Source of the DNA: CAJXJP01 sp963926055
GTDB lineage: Bacteria; Patescibacteriota; Gracilibacteria; BD1-5; UBA6164
Length of the DNA stretch: 64,000 nt
Assembly (NCBI GenBank): GCA_963926055.1
Contig: CAWUVK010000007.1
Coordinates: forward strand, 82,986-146,985
Direction of reading: 5' to 3'
This document shows, piece after piece, positions 11,050 through 21,556 of the stretch. How positions within the stretch are numbered: the first letter of the stretch is position 1; each line of letters starts with the position of its first letter. A program made the translations under genes and the position numbers. Below the pieces are notes generated by a model. The model saw only the letters and a list, made by a program, of their open reading frames with translations, was not told the DNA's origin and ran no database searches.

Positions 11050-12579
11050 TTAATAATGTATATCTAAATCAGGAATATATTTTTTTAAAATATCAGAAAT
11101 TTTATAAATATTTTTTTTCGTAGATTTTTTTTGATAATATTTTTTTAGATATTTTGTATCCATAAAATAATATTTTTCATTCATATAAGACAAAAAATTT
11201 TCTAATGAAATATCTTCAGAAATATTTTTTACATAAAAATAAATAAACTCTGCGATAAATAATGGCTGTATTAAGGGTTTGTTTTCATTTAAAAGATCTA
11301 TTTTTTTCAAAAATTTTATTTCATCAAATGATACTTTTCATAAAAATAAATCTTGAAAATTTTTCTTTTCTTGAATATATTGTACCGTTTTAAGAATTCC
11401 ACGCGAATACGAAGTATCTTTATGTTGTACTCAAGAATAATCTTTAGAATAATTTCTTTTAAAACGTAAAAATGCTTTATTTGGTTCGCTATAATTGAGT
11501 TGTAAGAATTGTTTAAATTCTTGAGTATCGCAGATTTCTCCTATTAAAAGAGTTGGTAAACTTGCTATAATTCAAATATCTCAAATATCATATCATTCAA
11601 ATATTTTTTCCAATAAAACGGCAAGTCATTCTTCCTTTTCGAGATTATGAGATCAGCGAAATTCACCGAGCCTACGTTTTGTATTTTCTAAATTTACACT
11701 ATGAGCCATGATTTCATGAAGCGATAATTTGAGAATTGATTTAAGTGTTTTGGTTTGATAAGATTTTTTATTTGGGATTTCTAAAAATTTTTCTCCATCA
11801 TAAATACTTCAAACATTTGTTACTTTTGTTCTTTGAGGGAGTCAATATATTTCAAAAATTAAATCAAAAATCTCACAATAATCTTCTCTATTTATATGTG
11901 TTTGAAAAATTCATGGAAATATTTTTTTCCTCGTAAATTTTTTTTCTCCAGCAGAATAATTTTCTGGTAAAATATTTTCAATTTTTTCTAAAAAATATTG
12001 GAAATCAGGAGAATTTTTTAATGATTTTTTATATGATTTTTTTTCTAAAAATTCAAAACATTTTATTATTTCATCTGGTTTTAATTGAATTTGTCATCAA
12101 AAATTTTTTTTCTCCAATTTTTTAATATTCTGTATATTTTTTTTGATTTCAGAAGCAGGAATTTTATATTTTCAATCTGCTTTTTGTATTTCAAAAACGA
12201 GTCAATATTGAGCTATTAAAAGCGTATTTTTTACATAAGTAAATTGTTTTTCTAAAAATTTTATTCTGATTTTATCTTGTTTTTCTTGAGTGTAAACATT
12301 ATTAATTTTTTGAGAAAAGAAATCTATTTGTTCTATTTTATGTGAAAGTTTTGTGTATATTTTATGATATAGTAGATCAAAATCTAAATTTTTATGATAT
12401 TTTTCTCATCAAAATCCAGTAAATAATGTGGTATTAAAAAACTGATTTTCTCAGATTTTTTTATATGCGTACGTTACTTCAATTATTTCTGTTAACTCTC
12501 CATTAAATATATTTTTATTGATTTCTTCTATAAATAGTTGAAATTCTAAATCAGACAAAATAGTAGAATATTTTTTCAT
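11050..12579 (-). CDS. DUF1704 / MATCAP-like metallopeptidase (QEGLA-motif family), 509 aa
   Basis: Member of the DUF1704 family ('flavohemoglobin expression-modulating QEGLA motif'), whose eukaryotic relatives (MATCAP) are zinc carboxypeptidases. Seen here: LHEIMAH with His288, Glu289 and His293 (HExxxH zinc motif), and EEGLAVLLE at 316-324, the variant of the QEGLA motif with the likely third zinc ligand Glu. Long N-terminal helical region (residues 1-200), rich in Lys and Glu. No signal peptide, so probably cytoplasmic. Substrate unknown in bacteria. Confidence 0.85.
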
Positions 12580-12614
12580 AAACGAAAAAAAGAATATAAA
12601 AATTTACAAAATAA

Positions 12615-12650
12615 TACCCCATTTTTTCTATAAGTAAAAAAAATGAGGTA
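12615..12650. terminator. Hairpin between the DUF1704 and ABC-F genes
   Basis: Imperfect 13-bp stem TACCCCATTTTTT / AAAAAAATGAGGTA followed by T-rich sequence on both strands. Confidence 0.6.
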
Positions 12651-12670
12651 TAAAAATATTATTTTCTTTT

Positions 12671-14128
12671 TTAGTCAAGATCAAGATATTGATCCATTCT
12701 TATTTGCCATACAAATTCGTTGACATGCGAAACAAGAATCATACCACCTTCAAATGCATCAAGAGCTTCTGCAATAACAGGAATATGTCTAAAGTTAATA
12801 TGATTTGTTGGTTCATCTAAGATTAAAATCCCAGGTTTTAAAAACACAAGTCTACAAAATGCAACCAGTCCTTTTTGTCCTTCAGATAGATCTCCAACTC
12901 TTGCTTTCATGATTTCACCATTTATAAGAAAACCAGCAGCTTTTGATCTCATATCTTGTTCTGTAAGGTCTTCGTTTGCAGCTGATCTTAAACAATCGTA
13001 TACAGTTTGGTTAAAATCAAGGTTTGAGAAATCTTGTCTATAGTATCCGATTTTAACTCATTGGCTCAACTTACATCCAGATTCATCACCATTTACAATT
13101 TTTTCTAAAAGAGTTGATTTACCAATCCCGTTTGGACCAGCAAGTAATAAATGATCATTTTTTCTCAGTTGAACATCTACGTCTTTTTCCGTAACTTCAT
13201 CATTTTTAATAATATGAACCGAATGGATATCGAGTAATACTCCACCGATATTTTCTTGCATTGGAATAGTAAACGGTTTGATAGTTTTGTCTTCTTTTCT
13301 TGTATCAACCATTTCATCTTCTAATTCTTCAGCTGCTTCTCTCATTTTTTTTGCAACTTGTCTGAGTTTCCCTCATTTATGAGCAAAGACATTTGCTTGA
13401 TCTTTTTTGGCTTGTGCTTCTTTTGCTAAACGAGCATTTGCCATATTTTCTTTTTCAATATTTCTTTTAATTTTTTCCACTACATCGTGGTAATCCCCTA
13501 CGAATTGTTCGACTTTTTTTGTATTCACATCAAGATATAAAACTCCTTGAGTAAAACTATTCAAAAATTCAGCATCATGGGAAATAACTAAAACCGTACT
13601 TGGGTAGTTTTGTAAAAAGTCAGTTAAATGCCAAATACCAGCTGAATCAAGATTATTCGTTGGTTCATCTAGTAATAAAATATCAGGATTTTGGATTAAT
13701 GCTCACGCAAGTAATAATCTTGCTTGTTGTCCTCCAGAAAAAGCTTTTATTTGTTTTTCTAATGGAGCTTTTAAATCAACCGCTTTTAAAACTTCTGCGA
13801 TTTGTTTATCAATATTAAATGACTCCGTATCTCCAGAATATTTTCTGAAAAATTCTTGTACGCTTAATTCTTTATCCTCAGGTTTTACTACTTGATACGA
13901 AGTAGCGATTTTTAAATTTGCGTCGACATTTATTACACCAAGATTTTGTTTTAACGTCCCATTTATGAGTTTGAAAATAGTAGATTTTCCTGCACCATTT
14001 TGTCCCATAATTGTGATTTTTTGACCATTTCTAACATTGAAATTTACTTCTTCTAAAATAGGTCTTTTTAAGTCATAATGGAAATCAACATTTTTAAAAC
14101 TGATAACCGTTTGATTATTAGAACTCAT
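12671..14128 (-). CDS. ABC-F family ATPase (ribosome-associated), 485 aa
   Basis: Soluble protein with two ABC cassettes and no membrane segment. Cassette 1: Walker A GQNGAGKST (residues ~40-48), signature SGGQQARLLLAGA, Walker B DILLLDEPTNNLD. A charged linker (residues ~215-290, Lys/Glu rich, ending FTIPM) is the ABC-F interdomain arm. Cassette 2: GPNGIGKSTLL, degenerate signature LSEGQKGLVAF, Walker B GILILDEPTNHI. The second cassette has weak D-loop and H-loop contexts (NHINFRHIP; LVSHVNEF). ABC-F proteins act on the ribosomal E site (translation regulation or antibiotic protection). Which subfamily is unclear. The linker-proximal glycines include two UGA codons. Confidence 0.9.
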
Positions 14129-14244
14129 TTTTTTTCATAATTATAAGTATAAATTTGCTGCATTATATAGAAAAATTCTAAAAAATAAACATTTTCTTAA
14201 ATCTATTTTCTTATATAATATTTTTTTTGAAAAATAGTGCGAAA

Positions 14245-14286
14245 AAAGCTAAATTTTATAAAAATATTTTTATAAAATTTAGCTTT
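14245..14286. terminator. Long terminator hairpin after the DEAD-box gene
   Basis: About 20-bp stem AAAGCTAAATTTTATAAAAA / TTTTTATAAAATTTAGCTTT with a tiny loop, immediately 3' of the helicase stop codon on the minus strand. Confidence 0.8.
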
Positions 14287-14318
14287 GATAAAATAATATT
14301 TGTAGAAATAAATAATTT

Positions 14319-15668
14319 TTATTTTCTTTTTTTATGGGTTCTTTTTGAAAATTGAGTTGGCGCTCTTTTAGGAGTAGATTTCTTTGATTTAGAAGATTTA
14401 GATGAAGTAGAATTTGTCATTCCACTTTTTCCATATTGTTTTCTTCCATTTTGAATTCTTGGTTTATTTTTTGCGTCTATTTTTTTAATTTTTTCACTTT
14501 TCCCAGAAGCAACAACAATTTCTTTATAAGATTCATCATCAATTACTGTTATTTTTTGATCGATGAGTTTTTCTATGTTTTGAAATTTAGGTTTTTCATT
14601 TGGTGTACACATAGCTATAGCTAAACCATCTTTTCCGGCTCTTGCAGTCCTCCCAATACGATGCACGTAACTTTCTGCATCATTTGGAATTTCATAATTT
14701 ACCACACAAGATAAATCATTAATATCTAAACCTCTTGAAGCTAAATCAGTCGCTACCAATACTTTTATTTCTCCAGATTTTAAATCGTTGAGTGCTTTTT
14801 GTCTCCCAGTTTGAGATTTTTTCTTATTTAAAACAGCACATTTTACGTTTGCTGATTTTACATATTCATAGACTTTTTCACTTTCATCAATGGTATTTAC
14901 GAATACTAAAATAGTTTTATATTGAGATTTTCTCACTATTTGTTGTAATAATTGTCTTTTGAAGTTTTTATGGATGTGATACACTTGTTGTGTAATTGTA
15001 TCAGTTGTTGCAGCAACTGGAGCCACAGCAACTCTTCTTGGATTTTTTAAAATTGTATCTGAAAGTTCTTTGATTTCTTTTGGCATAGTTGCAGAGAAAA
15101 ATAAAGTTTGTTTACTTTCTGGTAATCTTTTTAATATTTTTTTAATATTATCGATGGCTCCCATTTCTAACATTCTATCAGCTTCATCCATTACAAACAT
15201 TTCTACATAAGAAAGTTTCACTAATCCTCTAGAAATAAAATCTTCGAGTCTCCCCGGAGTAGCAATAAGTATATCTACTCATTTTTCCATAGCTTTAATT
15301 TGGTGAAAATCGTTCACTCCACCAAAAACAACAGCAGATTTCATATTTGTATCGCTTGAATATGGAGCAAAAGTTTCCCCTATTTGAACAGCTAATTCTC
15401 TGGTTGGAGCTAAAATTAATCCTTTAATAATTCTTTTTTTAGAACCATCTGGAGCTCATTTTTCAGCTCTATTAGTATAGAGTTTGTGAAGCGTTGGAAG
15501 TGTAAACGCGAGAGTTTTTCCGCTCCCTGTTTGGGCTGTTGCAAGTATATCATGATCGTGAATTGCTACTGGAATAACTTCTTTTTGTATTTGTGTAGGA
15601 GTTCCAAATCCTTGTCTAGCAAGCGCTTTTTGAAGAGGAGAAATAATTTTTAATTCGCTGAATTTCAT
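14319..15668 (-). CDS. DEAD-box ATP-dependent RNA helicase, 449 aa
   Basis: RNA helicase likely used in ribosome assembly or RNA turnover. Q motif GFGTPTQIQ (residues 20-28), motif I AQTGSGKT (45-52), Ia APTREL, II DEAD (161-164), III SAT (192-194), V ASRGLD (310-315), VI HRIGRTAR (336-343). The C-terminal ~60 residues are a basic Ser/Lys tail (SKSSKSKKSTPKR), as in RhlE-type enzymes. Two UGA codons lie between residues 70 and 150. Start ATG is placed so the Q-motif phenylalanine (F3) is kept upstream. Confidence 0.96.
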
Positions 15669-15786
15669 CTGATGGTATTAGTGAGTATTTTGTCAGCAGA
15701 TTATATGAAAAATATCCAAAAGTGCAATACGTAAAGCGAAGAAAAAAATAAAATATATTATAATATTTTCATAAAAATTCTAATTA

Positions 15787-15814
15787 TTGACTTTATTATA
15801 TTATTTTTTATAAT
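15787..15814 (+). promoter_or_regulatory. Sigma70-type promoter for the UGA-free gene at 15863
   Basis: TTGACT (15787-15792), 16-bp spacer, TATAAT (15809-15814). A Shine-Dalgarno AAAGGAG follows about 10 nt before the ATG at 15863. Confidence 0.75.
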
Positions 15815-15862
15815 TCATTTACAATTTTTGTAAAAATTCGTCATAAAAAAGGAGAAAATATT

Positions 15863-16246
15863 ATGGCTGATACACCACGTAAACATATTTTATATATGTA
15901 TACCGTTCAACATGCACCTGGAAAGAAACATATCGAAACCCAGGAAGAAAAAAATACCAATTACGCGAATTTTAGAAATCGTGTGAAAAAAAAATCGCAA
16001 CATGCCTATATTGATTTAGGCGAAGCCCCAGAATTACTAAGAGTCTTTAAACAAGGCTCATTATTTGATTCGACTGTTGAATATTTAGTAGAATACAATT
16101 CGTTTGAAATAACCTATGGAATTTCTCCGGGTACTGAGCATATAGAAACTGGATTCAAAGCTCGCTTAAAAACGACAGATGGCATTACGTATGACTTAAT
16201 TGTTTTGCGTAAACAATATACTGCAACAATGATTGAAGTATTATAG
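15863..16246 (+). CDS. UGA-free hypothetical protein with strong expression signals, 127 aa
   Basis: Soluble protein, no family recognised. Starts MADTPRKHILYMYTVQHA; basic N-terminal half, then a compact hydrophobic C-terminal half (VEYLVEYNSFEITYGI, YDLIVLRKQYTATMIEVL), probably beta-rich. All seven glycines use GGN, none UGA, and four arginines use CGN codons, unlike the AGA-rich neighbours. It has a clear Shine-Dalgarno (AAAGGAG), a promoter with -35 TTGACT, and a GC-rich terminator. These traits are shared with the genes at 28002-28274 and 59157-60535. Either acquired from a standard-code organism or kept UGA-free by selection. Confidence 0.75.
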   Translation: MADTPRKHILYMYTVQHAPGKKHIETQEEKNTNYANFRNRVKKKSQHAYIDLGEAPELLRVFKQGSLFDSTVEYLVEYNSFEITYGISPGTEHIETGFKARLKTTDGITYDLIVLRKQYTATMIEVL

Positions 16247-16256
16247 CCTATTTTTT

Positions 16257-16280
16257 AAAACCCTCGCTTGAGGGTTTTTT
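16257..16280 (+). terminator. GC-rich intrinsic terminator
   Basis: AAAACCCTC GCTT GAGGGTTTT followed by T-run, the classic factor-independent form, right after the 127-aa gene. Confidence 0.9.
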
Positions 16281-16340
16281 ATATTGCTTTTTTTTGATAA
16301 ATCATAATCATAGGAATAATAGTTTATTAATTGTATAGAA

Positions 16341-17003
16341 ATGAATATTTTAATAATTGAAGATAATGATATTCTTCGTGGAAATATCAAAAAATACTTG
16401 GAGATAAAAGATCATCAAGTGGAAGAACATAAAACTTATGAAGGTTCTGTTTCAAAAATAATGCTTGGAAACTATGATATTGTCATTTTAGATTTAGGTT
16501 TATGAGATGAAAATGCAGATGGGTTGGATATATGTAAACAAGTGAGAGAAAAAGGCAATAAAATACCAGTTTTAATGCTCACAGCCAGAACTCTCACAGA
16601 ACAGAAAATAATTTGATTTGAAGCATGAGCTGATGATTATCTTACAAAACCATTTGATTATAAAGAATTAATTGTTCGTATGGAAGCAATTGTACGTCGT
16701 GATCATGATTTAAAATGAAATATTTTAAAAATTCACGATATCACGATTTATGTTGATGAGTTAAGAGTCGAACAAAAATGAATTGGTATAGAATTATCAA
16801 AATTAGAATTCAATCTGTTGCTCTATCTCACACAACATAAAGATCAAGTATTATCAAAACAACAACTCAATGAAAAAGTTTGGTGAGAAACAGATCTATT
16901 TAAAGAAAGTAGAACGCTTGATATTCATGTATGATATTTAAGAAAAAAATTAGGAAAAGATATTATTGAGACAATCAGAGGAATTTGATATAAAATAAAA
17001 TAA
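16341..17003 (+). CDS. OmpR/PhoB-family response regulator, 220 aa
   Basis: Receiver domain (residues 1-115): acidic pocket Glu7/Asp8, phospho-acceptor Asp51 in VILDLGLGD, LTAR with the conserved Thr, and LTKPFDYKEL with the conserved Lys. Winged-helix DNA-binding domain (~125-220): ELSKLEFNLLLYL, the recognition region SRTLDIHVGYLRKKLG, and the wing IRGIGYKIK. Several receiver and wing glycines are UGA (FEAGADDY, RGIGYK). The sensor kinase begins 4 bases after the stop, so both form one operon. Confidence 0.96.
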
Positions 17004-17007
17004 AATT

Positions 17008-18210
17008 ATGAAAAATTTAGAACTGTTAAATAATCATAAAAAAAGAGTTTGTATTTTGCTCTCTTTGCTCATATTTATGTTTTTGTATGTCTGAGTAGTT
17101 ATTTTTCAATTTACTAGTAGTTACATTACTAATGAAAATGAAAATAAAGCGCTTGAATTAAAGGCTCAAAGAATTCAATGAACTATAGAATCCCTAGAAA
17201 AAAATGAATTATTTTGAGATAAAAAAATATATTCTATAATTGATGAAATATTTACACAAACATATATTTATACAAATAATAATGTTATTATTGATTCGAT
17301 AAAATTTGAAAATTTTGATAAATATATTTTTCCTCCTGAAGTAGTAAGTTTAATAGAATGAAAAAAATTTTATAAAACCTCAAGTGTAAGTAATCAAACT
17401 GTTTATAATATTATTGTGACAGCCCAACATACAAATATTTTACAAGATGTTTGGATGACTTTTGCTATACTTTTGTTGTTTTCACCATTTATTTTCATGC
17501 TTATTTATTATTCATGTAAGGAAATTATTAAAAAAATTTATACTCCACTTGGTGAAATGATTATAAATTTAGAATCATTTGCTGGAAATATAAATCATGA
17601 ATTTAAAACAGGTTTAACTGAGATTATTTCATCTTTGGAACTAGCAAAAGAAATACAAAATTATGAAGAATCAAATGATTTTGCAGTTCAATCAGCTTAT
17701 AGACTCAATTCAACTTTGGATACTTTGGGAATGCTGATTCATTTTGCTAACAGTGATTACAGGAAACAAAAGGTAAATTTGGTAAAATTAATTGATGAAT
17801 GTTTGAGAGATTTTGATTTATTACTCGACGAACATAATATCAATATTATTAAAAAATATAATACGAAAAAACCAATTATAAAATATATGGATGTAGATCC
17901 TGTGATTTTAGTATTTCAAAATTTAATGAAAAATGCTATAAAGTATTCTCATCCAAATAGTACAATAGATATTTATTTAGATAGAAATTATTTAGAAATA
18001 AAAGATTATGGTGTTTGAATCGAAAAAGAAAATTTAGATAAAATATTTGATAGATATTTCAGAGAATCGTATGCAGAAAAGTGAAGCTGAATCTGACTTT
18101 CTATTATAAAACATATTACCAAAATTTATAAATGGCATATAAAAATCGAAAGTGAAAAAGATATATTTACAAAAGTAACGGTATATTTCCAACAAAGTAA
18201 TAAAAAATAA
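17008..18210 (+). CDS. Sensor histidine kinase, 400 aa
   Basis: Two membrane helices (~14-35 and ~142-165) flank a ~105-residue extracytoplasmic sensor region rich in Asn and Lys. Cytoplasmic H-box NINHEFKTGLTEI with His197; the usual Pro after the T is replaced by Gly. HATPase: N-box NLMKNAIKYSH (Asn ~309), G1 DYGVGIEKENLDKIFD, F-box RYFRES, G2 KGSGIGLSI. Most G1/G2 glycines are UGA, so this domain is unreadable in the standard code. Partner of the upstream regulator. Ligand unknown; the following envelope genes suggest a membrane-stress role. Confidence 0.93.
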
Positions 18211-18236
18211 AAAACCAATAAAATGATTGGTTTTTT
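18209..18236 (+). terminator. Terminator of the two-component operon
   Basis: 11-bp stem AAAAAACCAAT / ATTGGTTTTTT with 6-nt loop, beginning at the kinase stop codon. Confidence 0.82.
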
Positions 18237-18307
18237 ATTTTTTTCATACAAACTTCTTACAAAAATTTTATACTATAAATGTGTTTATTTTATAATTTTT
18301 ATAAATT

Positions 18308-18496
18308 ATGGAAGTATTTACAACTCCATTTGGAGGAATATTCGGAATCATTCATTTGGTCATTTTCATCTGGGCTTTATTACAAATTCTTAACTCAGGA
18401 ATGACATTTATCCAAAAACTTGTTTGGATATTAGTTGTATGACTTCTCCCTCTTTTAGGTCTAATTATTTATTTATTAGCTGGAAGAAAAGCTTAA
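18308..18496 (+). CDS. PLDc_N (cardiolipin synthase N-terminal-like) membrane protein, 62 aa
   Basis: Two closely spaced membrane helices ending in the PLDc_N signature GLLPLLGLIIYLLAGRK (short loop, then L.G.I.Y...GR). Free-standing PLDc_N proteins are common small membrane proteins in Firmicutes and candidate phyla; their role is unknown. Placed directly after a two-component system, with two more small membrane genes and CsbD following. Confidence 0.78.
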
Positions 18497-18517
18497 TTTT
18501 GTTAATGAGTTGATGGT

Positions 18518-18919
18518 ATGTTTAATGTAATAGTAGTTTGAATAACCCTGATTTTAACTGCATGAGTGTCCGTGGGAGCGCATTATTCGATTCCTTGAGA
18601 GCCACTGTATTGAGTGAAAATATATTTTAATGAATCTTTAATATCTAGCTTAGCATTGACTCATGAAAGTGAAGCAAAATTACAACTTGAGTTGATTGAA
18701 AACAGAATTCAAGAATTAAATGAATTAAAATATGAAAATATTTCCGATGAAATATGAATACATATGATTGAAAATAATATTGTTAATCATATTAAAATTT
18801 TTTTAGAATCTTATTGACAAATGCCTTATAAAAATCCTCAAAAAGAAATTTTAAAGAATAAATTTAATTTACTCATTGGAAATATTTGATTTGAATTAGA
18901 TACATTTATGATTCAATAA
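18518..18919 (+). CDS. DUF5667-like membrane-anchored protein, 133 aa
   Basis: N-terminal helix (VIVVGITLILTAGVSVGA), then the pattern PGEPLYGVKIYFNESLISSLAL with SEAKLQLELIENRIQEL, which matches DUF5667 (usually 'PGdpLYpvK...E', followed by a helix with the 'l.la.rRl.E' repeat). The rest is helical. DUF5667 proteins are extracytoplasmic and of unknown function. The ATG at 18518 was chosen because it gives a complete transmembrane start; two upstream ATGs are out of frame. Confidence 0.72.
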
Positions 18920-18946
18920 AAAACTGTTTTAATAAACAGTTTTTTT
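18918..18946 (+). terminator. Terminator after the DUF5667-like gene
   Basis: Hairpin AAAAAACTGTTT / AAACAGTTTTTT with loop around AATAA and T-run. Confidence 0.78.
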
Positions 18947-19024
18947 TAATTTAAAAATAAATTCTTACTTTTTTCATACAATTGACTGCTATAGTATATT
19001 TGTTTAATTGATAAAAATTACATT

Positions 19025-19213
19025 ATGTCTACATATTCAAACTCTTTTCCATTGGCTTTTAGTTTTTTGTATGCTACTCTTGTCTGATTATCAGTATTAC
19101 AAGTTACCACTTCAAGTATTCCAAACGCAATGAAATTTTTAACTATTGCAGCGATTTGTATGTTTGTATTTTTTTGCAAAATAGGATTTCAAAAATTAGC
19201 TAAAAGAGCCTAA
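19025..19213 (+). CDS. Small two-helix membrane protein, 62 aa
   Basis: ATG at 19025, TAA at 19211-19213. Hydrophobic stretches at residues ~7-27 and ~37-52, ending with a basic KIGFQKLAKRA tail. One glycine is UGA. No family recognised; followed by a strong hairpin (19213-19243), which supports a real transcript. Confidence 0.55.
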
Positions 19214-19243
19214 AAAAGTTATATTTTTAAAAATATAACTTTT
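19213..19243 (+). terminator. Terminator after the 62-aa membrane gene
   Basis: 13-bp stem AAAAAGTTATATT / AATATAACTTTTT with a short A/T loop. Confidence 0.78.
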
Positions 19244-19264
19244 TTTCATATTTTAGATAATAAT

Positions 19265-19293
19265 AAAAAAATCACGCATTTGCGTGATTTTTT
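19265..19293 (-). terminator. Terminator of the CsbD-like gene
   Basis: 13-bp stem AAAAAATCACGCA / TGCGTGATTTTTT overlapping the stop codon of the minus-strand gene. Confidence 0.82.
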
Positions 19294-19495
19294 ATTTGTT
19301 TAAAGATGTTTCTAATTCTTTCATAGTATCTTCAGCTTCTTGTTTAGATATACCATATTTTTCTTGAAGTTTCCCACTCATTTGGTCAGCACTTCCTTCC
19401 ATTTGCATAAGTTCATTTTCTGTGAGATCACCATATTTTTCTTTTAATTTTCCTTTTACTTGATCCCAATTTCCTTTTATTGTATCCCAATTCAT
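19292..19495 (-). CDS. CsbD-family stress protein, 67 aa
   Basis: Small charged helical protein with the CsbD pattern: MNWDTIKGNWDQVKGKLKEK, then GDLTENEL, then GKLQEKYG and a C-terminal acidic helix. Length is typical for the family. CsbD proteins belong to general stress regulons in other bacteria, with unknown biochemical function. All glycines are GGN. Confidence 0.88.
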   Translation of the reverse strand: MNWDTIKGNWDQVKGKLKEKYGDLTENELMQMEGSADQMSGKLQEKYGISKQEAEDTMKELETSLNK

Positions 19496-19674
19496 AATCG
19501 TATAGTTATTGAATAAACATTAGCAAGTATAGAGTAAAAGTGTAAGAAATTTGTATGAAATATTTATAAAATATTTTTATATAAAATATTTTATAAATAT
19601 ACTCAAAATGCTTTATTTTTTGTAAAATATAAATAATAAATTATAATCTATAAAATAATTAATTATTATAAAAA

Positions 19675-20103
19675 ATGACTATATATAAAGCATCAATAGA
19701 AGACCAAATAAGAGAAGCTGAAATCAACAGACTCAACATAAAATCAAAAGTAATGTTTCAAGGAAATTTTGTAGAAGAAGTAGAAAAATTAGTAGAAGAA
19801 TGTGAACCTCTGGTTCGCGAAAAAATTATTAAACATTATGGAGTAGAATACACAGAATTTTCAAATCATAGTTTTAAAATAAAAATAAAAGATAAAAATC
19901 TCATGGTTGAAAAACTCATCGCGTGTAATTTTACCTATAAAAAAAATGACGAAAAATATGGATATATTGATCCTCAATTTATAGTGACGCAAAAATGAAG
20001 TAAAACAAAAATTTATGATGCTGGAAAATTTAAAATATCAGATAAAAAAATTATTTTAGATAAAATAATTTCTCAAACGATTGAAATTATTGAAGAATTT
20101 TAA
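19675..20103 (+). CDS. Hypothetical soluble protein, 142 aa
   Basis: ATG at 19675, TAA at 20101-20103; one UGA glycine (VTQKGSKTK). A helical N-terminus (EDQIREAEINRL) is followed by a mixed alpha/beta body with VEECEPLVREKIIKHYG, and a C-terminal acidic helix. No motif that assigns a function. Upstream 19496-19674 is A/T-rich with an inverted repeat of TATAAAATATTTT and likely holds the promoter. Confidence 0.65.
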
Positions 20104-20110
20104 CAGAATT

Positions 20111-20143
20111 AAAAAAAACACTTATTTCGTATAAGTGTTTTTT
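20111..20143 (+). terminator. Terminator after the 142-aa gene
   Basis: Stem AAAAAAAACACTTAT / ATAAGTGTTTTTT with a 4-5-nt loop. Confidence 0.82.
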
Positions 20144-20253
20144 GCTTTCATGCTCTTTTCTATAAATAAAAATATAAAAACCTCAGAAAAAAAGTTGCAA
20201 CTATTATAAAAGTTACTATACTTTATATAGTTAATTTTTAACAAACGATACTT

Positions 20254-20931
20254 ATGAAAAAAATATTATTCGTACTTACGAGTCATGATACATTAGGAAA
20301 TACATGAGAAAAAACAGGTTTTTGGATAGAAGAATTTGCAGCACCGTATTATCTTTTAAATGATAAAGGTATGGAAATAACTCTTGCTTCTCCACTTGGA
20401 GGTCAACCACCAATTGATCCAAAAAGTGAACAAGAAGATTTTCAAACTCCAGCAACAGTGAGATTTAATGAAGATAAAAAATTACAAGAAATATTATCTC
20501 AAACCCATAAACTTGAATCAATAAATCATGAAGATTATGATGCTGTATTTTATCCAGGATGACATGGGCCTCTATGGGATTTAGCAGAAGATGAAAATTC
20601 TATTAATTTGATACAAGATTTTTATAATAATGGTAAAATCGTAAGTGCTGTTTGTCATGCTCCAGCAATATTTAAAAATACAAAAAATATTGATGGTACT
20701 CCTCTGGTTACATGAAAAAAAGTTACTTGATTTACAAATGAAGAAGAAGATGGTGTACAACTCACATCTGTAGTGCCTTTTCTCGTTGAAGATATGCTAA
20801 AACAACAATGAGGAATTTACTCTAAAACTGATGCATGGAATCCATATGCAGTAGAAGATGGACTATTAATTACTGGTCAAAACCCAGCATCTTCAGAACT
20901 TGTAGCAGAAATGTTATTAAAAAGATTATAA
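20254..20931 (+). CDS. DJ-1/PfpI superfamily, Hsp31/class I glutamine amidotransferase-like protein, 225 aa
   Basis: Likely protein or glyoxal-damage repair or chaperone enzyme of the Hsp31/DJ-1 type. Starts KKILFVLTSHDTLG; catalytic acid in GFWIEEFAAPYY (Glu26/Glu27); nucleophile elbow VSAVCHAPA with Cys134 and His135; PGGHGPLWDL upstream of it is typical of the GATase1_Hsp31-like group (UGA at Gly102). C-terminal GLLITGQNPASSELVAEMLL completes the fold. Monocistronic, with its own terminator. Confidence 0.92.
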
Positions 20932-20933
20932 TA

Positions 20934-20967
20934 AAAAAAACACTTATAGAAATATAAGTGTTTTTTT
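20934..20967 (+). terminator. Terminator after the DJ-1-like gene
   Basis: Stem AAAAAAACACTTATA / TATAAGTGTTTTTTT with a short loop. Confidence 0.82.
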
Positions 20968-20995
20968 ACTAAAGTTTTTACTTTAAAATTTATTT

Positions 20996-21535
20996 TTATA
21001 AAAAGCTATTTATTTTATTGAGAATTTCATCATATACTGGTTTTTTATTTTGAATTATTTCGTCATATATTTTATAATCACACAATCAAAAAATTTCATC
21101 TGCCAGGATTTCATGAGTAGAGATTTTTTCATATTCACAAAATGTTTCATAACTTTTAGCTTCTACTCTATTTGCTTTTTGTGCGAGTAAAAATCTATTA
21201 TTTTTACTCAGAGAAATTCATATACAAAAACAATTTTCTTTTCATAAAACTCTACTGAATGCACATAAAAATTCTCAATGTCTGAGTCAATCAATAATAG
21301 CAAATTTTTCTCATTTAAATGCAAATTCGAGAGTTTGCTCAGCTAAATATTCAAATCATTTTTCTTGAAGAATATTGTTAAATAGAGATTCTAAAGATTT
21401 TCTAGAATGATCTTTTGTAAGCGATTTTGTATAGTCAGAAGCGCTGATTCGTTTTATATTGAAATGTTTACTTATATGTTTAGCTAACGTTGTTTTTCCT
21501 GAATTTGCTCTCCCAGTTACTAAAATAAGTTTCAT
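20996..21535 (-). CDS. P-loop kinase/NTPase (AAA/adenylate-kinase-like fold), 179 aa
   Basis: N-terminal Walker A GRANSGKTTLAKHI (residues 8-21) following a hydrophobic beta strand; a later FAIIDGLRHENLRAF segment is a plausible Walker B plus arginine. Compact size and layout fit dephospho-CoA-kinase-like or small nucleoside kinase-like proteins used to check or phosphorylate a small substrate. Exact substrate unknown. Head-to-tail with the 161-aa gene upstream (22 bases apart). Confidence 0.75.
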
Positions 21536-21556
21536 AAAATATAAATATAAAAAATA

